Shown piece by piece: positions 6,320 through 14,020 of a stretch of 14,020 bases of DNA (position 1 is the first letter of the stretch; each line of letters opens with the position of its first letter). A program made the position numbers and the translations under genes. Origin of the DNA: Phoronis ovalis (lineage: Eukaryota; Phoronida; Phoronidae). Under the pieces are notes generated by a model. That model saw nothing but the letters and a program-made list of their open reading frames with translations. It did not search any database and was not told where the DNA came from. The stretch is from contig JAOXYB010034785.1 of the NCBI GenBank assembly GCA_028565635.1, positions 1-14,020 on the forward strand, read 5' to 3'.

Positions 6320-8828
6320 CAAATCGAAGGTGGCTATAAACATCTCATCCAAAACCATATTTTCTAGAACAAAGTCTTCCTTGCGTGTTAGAAGTGCTGT
6401 TGTTCGAAGACACTGGAAATGTGATCATTGTAAAAGCACAAGAAAGCGTGTAAACATTTCTGAACTGCAACCTGGGGACCACGTTATCACTGAAGAGAAG
6501 CTACGTGTTCTACTATTTACATATACAGTTTCGCATCACGCTTTGGTAATTAATGTAGATGGTAACGAAGCAGACATATTCTGTGTTAATGATAATGAAA
6601 TGGTAGAAAACAAGTCTGTAATACAGAAAAGGGTAGATCTAAGTAACTTAATTGTATACAAAGTACCTGTATTAACACCCGATCCTCGTGCATATGAAGT
6701 AAGAAGCGCGAAAGAGAGTTTAGGTATTGCAAAGATTTTAGTTGATGAGAGCAAACACAAATGTGAATGGGATGATTGCCATTCGTTTGTAAAACATTGC
6801 ACGTTAAAGGAAAAACATTTTGGTAATGCAAAGTTACATCAGTTGCGACTCCCCAAAAACAGTGTGAATGTTGTAGCAGCGCATTTTTCCAAATTAAATC
6901 TCTATAATGATGCTTTGAAAGCTGAAAAGCAAAATTTGAAAGTCGGCTCCCATATAGCAGTACCCTCTGATGAGTCGCACTATTTCCACCATGCCATAAT
7001 CAAGTCTGTAACGTATCAGTTGTCAAAAGTTTTACTTGAGGTTTTTGAATATCTTGATGCCCCTGTCGGTAATGAACCCCAAATCCTTCATCCTCAAAAT
7101 GCAGTAGCTATTAATAAGTATGAGTGTACATTGCATGGCGATTTTGTTCACATACTCAGCAAGGGCAGTTCAATCCCACAAGATGACAAAACCAATGTGT
7201 ATGTTATAAAACATTCATCAAACAAAGTTAAATGTGTCTCAGATATCTTAAAAACTGCTAAGGATCTGCATCAAAGAGAAACTGTACCATTTAAAAGTTG
7301 TGAACATTTTGTTCTCTACTGTACTCTTAAAGACAACTTAGTCACACAGTTAAATGACATGAATGTGGCCACACAACCCAGACTTGCTGATCACGTTCAG
7401 TTAATTTTTGAGGATAAAACTGATCAGACTCATCCTTTTCATCATCATGCTATTGTCATTAAAGTTCTTTCAAATGACACGTTCATTGCTATCTGTCATT
7501 TACAAAATGAGAACAACTGTTCATTTGTCGAAGCCCATGTTGACCTATCAAACAAACAGGTTACTTACCAGGGAAGGGATAGTTGCGCTCTGGAAATTCA
7601 TGTAGAAAACCTCAACAGAGATAGATTTCCTGAACCCGACATCATAATTGAAAGGGCAAAAAAATTGTTGCACCATTTTATAACCGTTAACAGTTACGAA
7701 AGAAACTGTAAGGATTTAATTGAAGCATGTTATAGTCTTGAAAGTCGTTGGCAAATTGACTATGAATTCATAAATATAAGTGACAATATTTCAAACGTAG
7801 AAATAGGTGATCATTTGCTTTTTCCCACCGATATTATATTAGACAATATTTCAAAAAATAGCTCTAGCGATACTCTGAACAATTGTTTAGGTAGTAATTC
7901 GGGAATTAATCACGATTCAGACAATCATTCAGGTAGTGATTCAGACAGTATTTCAGATCAATTTTCAGAAAATCATTTATGCAATTACTCAGAAAACAGC
8001 TCTAACGATACTCTGCACAATAATTCAGGTAGTATTTCAAACAAGTTTTCAGAAAATCATTTAGATAATTACTCAGAAAATAAGCAGGAATATCAGCATG
8101 CAATAGTAACAAATATTAACAAAGAAAATCAGTCTATGTCATTATCCTTTTTGGGACGGATGAAGCAATACCCAATCCAAAGGAAAAAATATTTTAAACA
8201 GCTAAAGAAACCAAAAGAGATAATTATGCCTTTTTCAAAAATAAACCAATGTTTTTACAAAGTGTTGCATAACAAATTGTCGAAAAGTTTCAGAGACATT
8301 GTCGACAGAGCTGTTTCACCAATAGAGAGGAAACAGCAAGATTTTAATTCTGAATTAAGAAAAAGTAACGAATTTGATAACTGTGAGGGCTATATATTGT
8401 GGTGTTTACATGGTAACCTTAATCATGAAAAAAGTAACATCATTTATCTAGATTTCTTCGGCACATTTCATAGCCTTCCTGGTCAAATTGTCATTTCTGC
8501 GAAGGATCTTAAAATTGGTGATCATGTAGCTTTCCCTCGGGCTGAAGGGTTATACAGACACCATGCCATCGTAGAATATGTTGATTACGCAAACGGTATT
8601 GTCCATGTAATAGAATATAACATGATTAATAGAAGTTTGGCTAGTAAAGCCTTGGCGTTTGCTACCAAAATAATAGATAAAGGGAATGTAAGACGTGGAC
8701 AGTTTTCCCTTGTGAGCGTAAAATGTGTGTTCAAAATCTACCCTGATGAAACAATTTGCAAACAAAAAGATAACAACGATGTTATTCGAGATATTCAGAC
8801 AAAAATTGGAACCGGAAAAGTATATTAG
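6320..8828 (+). CDS. Multi-module LRAT/H-REV107-like protein, main exon (five tandem modules)
   Basis: This exon adds 835 whole codons. Numbering below counts from the GTG at 6330 as residue 1 (832 residues). GTG is a Val codon here, not a start, and the first internal Met is residue 91, inside module 1. The protein has five LRAT-like modules, each with a G-D/S-H strand and an HHA motif. Module 1: GDH 49-51, H69, C150. Module 2: GSH 206-208, H220, C324 in SCEHF. Module 3: ADH 353-355, H372, C460. Module 4: GDH 493-495, Q589-H590, C685. Module 5: GDHVAFP 730-736, H744, H759, no Cys. Family enzymes use a His/His/Cys triad for acyl transfer or phospholipase action, usually in one module of about 120 residues. 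Here only module 3 (H372, H390, C460) looks complete. A Ser/Asn-rich insert (about 503-587) splits module 4. No membrane helix is obvious. Activity is an inference; binding or scaffolding is as likely. Confidence 0.9.
7950..8081 (+). repeat. In-frame 84-bp repeat in the Ser/Asn-rich insert of module 4
   Basis: Residues 541-556 and 569-584 of the main exon are near-identical (shared words FSENHL and NYSEN). They are exactly 28 codons (84 bp) apart: 7950-7997 and 8034-8081. Before them, residues 510-513 and 556-559 also echo each other (NSSSDTL against NSSNDTL). The insert grew by in-frame duplication inside the LRAT-like fold and is probably a disordered loop. Confidence 0.85.
8820..8825 (+). 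promoter_or_regulatory. Possible splice donor just before the stop codon
   Basis: The last sense codons are AAA-GTA-TAT before TAG. AAA|GTATAT is an acceptable donor in phase 0. It falls where module 5 should continue into its NC motif, only several residues short of the expected Cys. If it is used, the TAG at 8826 is intronic and another exon completes the module. I found no convincing NCEHF-type exon downstream in the window. Confidence 0.3.
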
Positions 8829-8930
8829 AGAAATAGAGCGCCAACCTTTTATATATGATGTTATCTTAGATTGTTAAAATTCATATTGATTTAGTGCTGG
8901 TGCTTTATACATTTAAATCGTGACAATTTA

Positions 8931-8936
8931 AATAAA
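8931..8936 (+). promoter_or_regulatory. Polyadenylation signal AATAAA
   Basis: A canonical AATAAA lies 103 bases after the stop codon at 8826-8828, a usual spacing for a short 3' untranslated region. It supports 8828 as a genuine gene end for at least one transcript form. AATAAA words are common in AT-rich DNA, so this is only moderate evidence. Confidence 0.5.
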
Positions 8937-9769
8937 CTTTGTAATACCCCATAAAGTACCGAAGCGTGAGGTCATTCTGCCCGAATCATTGAGCTTTACC
9001 TTGTAATGGATGACTCACCAACCGTGCATCTTTCCATAGCAAAGTAGATGCTTTATAATGCATCTGCGTCAAGGTTTCAAATACAGTTTCATAAATATGC
9101 TGCTTAAATTCCCCACTAAGGTGATTGCAATTTATCGCAGTCGTTCGTAAATGCTATTATATCTTGATATATTTCAAACCCAAATTATTTAAATCTTGTA
9201 TACCTATTTTATGTTACATTGCAAATAAAATGTATGCTGTCGTGGACCTAGATATTATGTTTTAAATATTTTAATCGCATTTTCTGGCAAGCATTAATTC
9301 CAGACATAATTGATATATACAGGCGGGTAATTCCCAGAATGTTATCGCTGAATTTCCAGACCTATTAGAGATTTATGTCAATGTATTTTCATCTATTTAA
9401 AAGCTCCAAAGTGCATAGATTCCTATCAGCTCAATATGATTGCTTTTAACTAGTATGATTAAATATTTTTTATGTTTATGTTTTCCTGAATTCGTTTGAA
9501 ATATTCGAATAGCAAGCACTCATGGATATTGTAATGTGGCGCTTGCGCAGTAGTAATTAAGCATATTTCAGTCTTGAGAGGTGTTTATAGGTAATCAAAT
9601 ACAAATAATATAATAAAAATGTAAAAGTAAATTGTACAAATGTTATTATATATATTGAACGCAATTGATACTATCTATTTTTTGGAGGCAGCTCCAAGGT
9701 GTAAAAAGTGGCAAAGACGCCCTACATCATTCTACGCGAATAATAATATGCAAAGAGCAGTATATAAGT

Positions 9770-9803
9770 GAAATAACATTTTACAATGTACTTATGTTAT
9801 TTC
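9770..9803. repeat. Inverted repeat, 10-bp arms, 14-nt loop
   Basis: GAAATAACAT (9770-9779) pairs with ATGTTATTTC (9794-9803). The loop itself contains a small ACATT/AATGT inverted pair that overlaps the arm. No T-run follows, and chance occurrence in AT-rich DNA is plausible. Confidence 0.6.
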
Positions 9804-11760
9804 TCATATGACGTATTGTAAATTGATAAGTTTGTCAGGCACAAAATAGTCTGATACTTTCTGCTGAAAACATTCCTTGCTATTAAATAAACGTGTATAT
9901 ATATGTATGGTGTCGTATTTTTGCAGAAAAAATGTATGACTGAAAAAGATTATGTGTACATAAAATTTCTTACTGACGCTGTAACACTTCTTGTGAACAG
10001 CTGCTGTAAATTTATTACTATCTAATCGAGTGTACTAAAATTATATTGCAGATAACTAAAGCTTGTAAATTTCTAATGGATTGTTATGAGTATGCTAAAT
10101 AAATATTTTATAATGGAAACAACAACATTTTGTGAATTGTTGGTTTTTGCGGCAAAATGTTATTACCAGTAAAGCTGGAATGACGAATAAAGCAAGGTAA
10201 GACAAAACCAACCCACACAATCATAGTGTTCAAAATTATAAATCATGCAGTCTACTTGTTATGATTATCACTGTGCAATTAATCAGTCTATACTTACTTA
10301 TATAATCGCTGCGTAATCAATGTGTAATAAACGCAGCTGTACGTACTCGATTGAACTGCAAATTTATCAAGTAATATTAACCAACGATGGGTATTCTTAT
10401 GTTGTGTCTTTGAGAAGCTCAGAATAATTTCTTCCTTTACAAAATGTTGCAGTCAAGTGAAGCATAATTGCATACAAGGCCTATATCAATCTGAAAATGT
10501 TCATCATACGTTCCTATGTATTAATCGATACAATGAAAAAAAAATGCTTTCATCAATTTAACATGGTTTATCAAGCCGATCACAATATAAATATTGATAC
10601 CATTTCACTATAGTCTACTAGCTGAATTCGCAGAACTATTAGATTACAAAGTCATCTACCTAAGTGCATAATTTAGTTTATTGCACATCTTTTACGCTGA
10701 CGCGTGTTTTGACATCAGGGGGTTTGATGAAAGAGCAAACAAAACCTCTGCACCATACTATGTGTGGTATATAATTTGAACTACTACATGGAGTGCTTAG
10801 AAAACGTTTAATTCACTATTAATTACATTCGTATTTGCTTAGAAACTAAAAATTACTTAAATCCGCACAGTCTACTCCAACCTGTAATTTGAAAGCTAAA
10901 GTAATTGTATATAAAGTCTGTTTCGGACCATATTTGTATTTTGTTCTGGACATACACTTATTTTAACATGCAGAATAGTTAATCCTAATTTCTAATAGTT
11001 TTAGTTTTAACTCCCGTGTTTTTTTACAATGTTTAACTACTTTAACGTTGTGTTATCGTAAAATACTGGTCGTGGGCTATACTGAAAAACTATTCATGCA
11101 TAACTAACTTATTAGTTTTTACACATACTATGGTATTCATAGGCAGCAAATTACAGCTCTGCTCCGGTGGATGAACATAGCGCGGTGAGCGCATAAATGA
11201 GCATTGATCTGAAACTGATAAAAAGTAAATAAATCGAACAGCATTTCATCATCGCAACCATTTTCCTATATAGGCATTGATTGTTTCAAAGGTTTTAAAA
11301 TAGTATTAACTGCAGATTTTTAAATTTTATATTGTTGAATGTATATGATTTTATAAAAGTTGATTTCACATAAACATTACTAAAATTAATTAAGTTGCTT
11401 CATCAGACAACCGTACGTAGCAACAGTTCACTTAAACATCAAAAAGCAGTCTAAAAATAGTCTTAAAAAATTATTTGTAGCATTACTACTATATTCCGGT
11501 ACAGAATTGTCATTTTCCAAAACTGGTTATTCTTTGAATTCATGACTCTGTGGATTAAGAAAGAGTGCTTAATGATTTTACAACCAACCACTTACACAAC
11601 TAACCTGTTAATAAAGGTATTATTTAATAGTGGAACACTGCAATGATAATTTTAGATATCATTTCATATTTGACAAAGACATCCGATCATGTGTGTTTAG
11701 TAAATAGAAAAAACGTTTAACATGTAATATATTTTCGACAATGATAAATGCAAGTCGGTG

Positions 11761-11816
11761 TAAGGACATGGTATTTTTTAAAAGCGAAATAACATTAGCC
11801 TTTGCTCATGTCCTTA
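11761..11816. repeat. Inverted repeat, 10-bp arms, 36-nt loop
   Basis: TAAGGACATG (11761-11770) is the exact reverse complement of CATGTCCTTA (11807-11816). The loop does not extend the stem, so it is not a convincing microRNA precursor. It may be a remnant of a transposon end or chance. Confidence 0.6.
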
Positions 11817-13258
11817 TGTTTTTTCATTTTTTATTGTTCTTATTATTGTAATTTTTGCGTGATCTGAAAATTGCGTTTTTATTGATTTTCCTCCTCCTGT
11901 ATCTCATGTTTAAATAACTTGTTAGTGTTTCAATTTGCTCTGAACTTATCAGCCATTTTAAGATTTAATCTTTTTGAGTTGGTTCTTTGAAACAATTACG
12001 TATACGGGTTACCTATGACTGCCTCTACGACCACCCATTTATGACATGAAGATTTATTAATAATATATTTTTAAACGAGACAGTTAAATAAACGGAATCA
12101 GTATCTAACATCCTAATTTAAAAGAAAAATTTCCTTATGTCAGGAGATTTTCTGCTTTCACAGCGTGATACGAAATTGTTGTCATGGTAGATAGTTTTAA
12201 AAAGTCATTTAACTTATAAAGCAAATAATGAAAAAAAAAACAATACTGAACATCTTGCAAATTGTTAAAACAGATTCGAATTGAAGTAAATAAATAGGAT
12301 ATATGTCAACTTCGACAAAATATTTTGTATTTTTAGGTGAATAACAGTAATACATCTACATTACGACTTAAAAAATGTCTACTGAATAACTACATGTATA
12401 TATATAGTAACCATGTAACCAAACTGATCTATTCTGTCAATACACTGTTATCGTGGTTAATTCCTTTATCTTAGAACACTTTTGACACCTGAGTATCAGA
12501 ATAAATTTTTATTTTATGATGACATATCAATTTAGTGAGATAATGAGCGCTTACTTTAAATAAATATGGCTTTCGGTCATATCTCAAGCCATTTCTTAAT
12601 CATTTTGTCACAGGATTTATGACAAGGGTTTTGTAAGAATTCTCCAATATAATAAAGTCAACACTAATAAGAAAATGATGTAATGTATATTAAAAATAAA
12701 CATATCGTATAAGGATGCAATCAACTGATTTCAATTGTAGTAACGTATTGTGTTCTAGCAGATAATTCTTTTTATGCAGTACAAATAATCACATTCCACA
12801 CCCGTTCCTGTTCATAATATCATCACTATTTGATAAAAAGAACATTCTCAAACTGTAATCGTTTTCACTTTATACAAAACAATACCAGCTTTCAAGGGGC
12901 ACAAAGAGAGAAACAATTCTAAAAAAACTACTTTTAAATACATTGTCCCCATGGCTGTTCAGAGGCAAGAAAAAAAGATGAAATGCTTATTAATGTGCTT
13001 TATGGGACGATGATTTCCCTGATACAAATATCCAGTAATGACTATTAGGATATGACGGTTATGTTATCTTTTTTTCATCAAACCATGGTCGCCTTTTATG
13101 GTAAACATTTTCACTTAATATTTAAAAAATATATATTCGCGCAGACTGCATAGTAATACAAATATATGATAAAAGGTTAACTTCCCAGGGTTTTTCCTTT
13201 AATTTGTATCTGTGTTCAGGGCGTATATATGTTCACGTTAAGATAAAAAAGATCATAG

Positions 13259-13311
13259 TAAAGTAGATTATTTCACTGATGGGATTAAGAGAACAACTTT
13301 TATCTACTTTA
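13259..13311. repeat. Inverted repeat, 10-bp arms, 33-nt loop
   Basis: TAAAGTAGAT (13259-13268) is the exact reverse complement of ATCTACTTTA (13302-13311). The stem does not continue inward. The meaning is unknown. Confidence 0.6.
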
Positions 13312-13439
13312 GTTCTAGCGGTAAATTTGAATCCAGATAAGGCTGTCTTTAAAATAGTTCCCTGTCATTCTAGTTTCTGGCATGATATATACGACACAGT
13401 ATCTATCATATAAAATAAAGGATAAGTCAAGCCTGTAAT

Positions 13440-13550
13440 GGACCTTAAACTTTTCGAGTCGTCAGTCGACATCGTTCTCCAATTCTGCGGCGTTCACTAT
13501 CAACCTCTCTAGCTGCTGTTAACGTTGGACGAATTGTTGGAAAGCAACTG
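13440..13550. other. CpG-rich patch with exon-like short frames
   Basis: This roughly 110-bp patch has many CpG pairs (at least six in 13455-13495) in an otherwise CpG-poor, AT-rich region. On the + strand a 24-codon frame starts at ATG 13438. On the - strand a frame through the patch reads as a charged, Arg/Glu-rich stretch, and another frame starts at an ATG and runs about 35 codons. None is recognised. It could be a first exon of a gene leading away from the window's right part, an old gene fragment or a transposon remnant. Confidence 0.25.
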
Positions 13551-13699
13551 AACCTAGCAAATGCTATTTAACTAATTGCAGAGATCCACATTACGTGTCA
13601 TGAAATTAAAATCAATACATGGCCGCCGATTAGTTGCTTGGTCCAAATTTTGAATTTCGTCATCAAGGATCTCCACAGAATGTGTTTTCCACTTTTACT

Positions 13700-14020
13700 C
13701 CCGGGGGGGTTATTCGAGTTGTTTTTGACTACGGGGATGTGCCAAGGAACCCAATCCAAAATTTCAGCTTCTGGTAGCAAACCTAATCCAATTTTTTTGA
13801 AATTTTAGGGTAGCAATCCAAATTTTATGAAATATAAGAGTAGCAATCTAAAATTTTAAAATATTTGAGTAGTAATCCATTTTTACGCAAACTGACTGAT
13901 AGAAACCAAATCGCAAAAATCGTTTAATGGAAACAAACCTAAACTTTTTTTGAAAAAATACACCCCTAAGGAAGTGGATCACGTGATACCTGAACCCTGA
14001 CCTGACCAATCGTATGCCGT
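13700..14020. mobile_element. Left part of a G-tract DNA transposon, cut by the window edge
   Basis: The element starts with CCC and seven G (13700-13709), then TTATTCGAGTTG, like the ends of the other three elements. No matching right end or target duplication is visible because the window stops. The interior has three to four diverged units of about 30 bp built on GTAGCAATCC plus an AAATTTT run (about 13773-13890). Further in, 13945-13976 closely matches 5571-5602 of the intronic element (TTTTTTGAAAAAAT then ACACCC.TAAGGAAGTG). It may be a mosaic of families or two nested elements. No coding capacity is seen. Confidence 0.6.
13773..13890. repeat. Degenerate tandem repeat, about 30-bp unit, inside the right-edge element
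   Basis: GTAGCAAACCTAATCC, GTAGCAATCC, GTAGCAATCTA and GTAGTAATCC start successive units spaced about 29-37 bp. Each is followed by an AATTTT-rich stretch ending near TGAAAT or TTTGA. The layout resembles the internal repeats of the elements at 2423, 3544 and 5460, though the unit sequence differs. Confidence 0.75.

Larger units (their letters stand above)
8940..13690. other. AT-rich intergenic desert
   Basis: Over these 4.75 kb no open frame longer than about 60 codons and no tRNA-, rRNA- or SINE-like block was recognised on either strand. Structure is limited to short inverted repeats (9770-9803, 11761-11816, 13259-13311) and a CpG-rich patch at 13440-13550. I also searched it by eye for an exon carrying the missing NCEHF-type motif of module 5 and did not find one. 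Confidence 0.6.

Noticed and set aside
6330-6332. GTG as the start codon of the 832-residue frame
   Set aside because: The window is eukaryotic, where GTG is not a normal start. A spliced upstream ATG exon fits in phase, so GTG is read as an internal Val.
6536-6831. Antisense frames inside the LRAT-like exon
   Set aside because: They are shadows of the + strand coding sequence and have no features of their own.
11761-11816. microRNA precursor
   Set aside because: Only 10 bp pair, the loop is 36 nt, and the stem does not extend. Such pairs are expected by chance in AT-rich DNA.
13598-13780. 60-codon frame on the - strand
   Set aside because: It runs through the G-tract end of the transposon at 13700 and has no recognisable domain. 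It is most likely chance.
8829-14020. Downstream exon completing module 5
   Set aside because: Acceptor-like AGs exist (for example near 13580), but the frames that follow lack an NC motif. None was convincing.

Overview
The window looks like nuclear DNA of an invertebrate animal, most likely a marine one and perhaps a mollusc. It is strongly AT-rich with a low gene density, has GT-AG splice signals and AATAAA, and carries small non-autonomous DNA transposons with G-tract ends. The lineage guess rests on the overall look and on the LRAT-like gene. No marker here proves it.

Layout. Positions 1-369 are a minisatellite of 23- and 25-bp units that enters from the left edge. Positions 370-2414 hold no gene I can support. 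Two related transposon-like elements follow (2423-2827 and 3544-3928), each bracketed by an 8-bp direct repeat. Between them lies an interferon-response-like GAAA array. Positions 3937-5190 contain two weak candidate exons and the presumed 5' flank of the only solid gene.

That gene runs from 5191 to 8828 on the + strand. I read it as two exons, 5191-5345 and 6320-8828, joined by a 974-bp GT-AG intron in compatible phase. The product would be 887 aa. The long exon encodes five successive, diverged LRAT/H-REV107-like modules (NlpC/P60 thiol hydrolase/acyltransferase superfamily). Four keep the Cys of the 'NCEHF' motif with a second Cys seven residues later. The fifth stops just before that motif. 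Only module 3 retains a plausible His/His/Cys triad, so most of the protein may be non-catalytic. The intron hosts a third transposon-like element with inverted ends of about 45 bp. An AATAAA lies about 100 bp after the stop codon.

From 8940 to about 13690 the sequence is an AT-rich desert with a few short inverted repeats and one CpG-rich patch at 13440-13550. A fourth G-tract element starts at 13700 and runs off the right edge. The multi-module LRAT-like gene and the set of G-tract elements with internal tandem repeats are the two things most worth following up.
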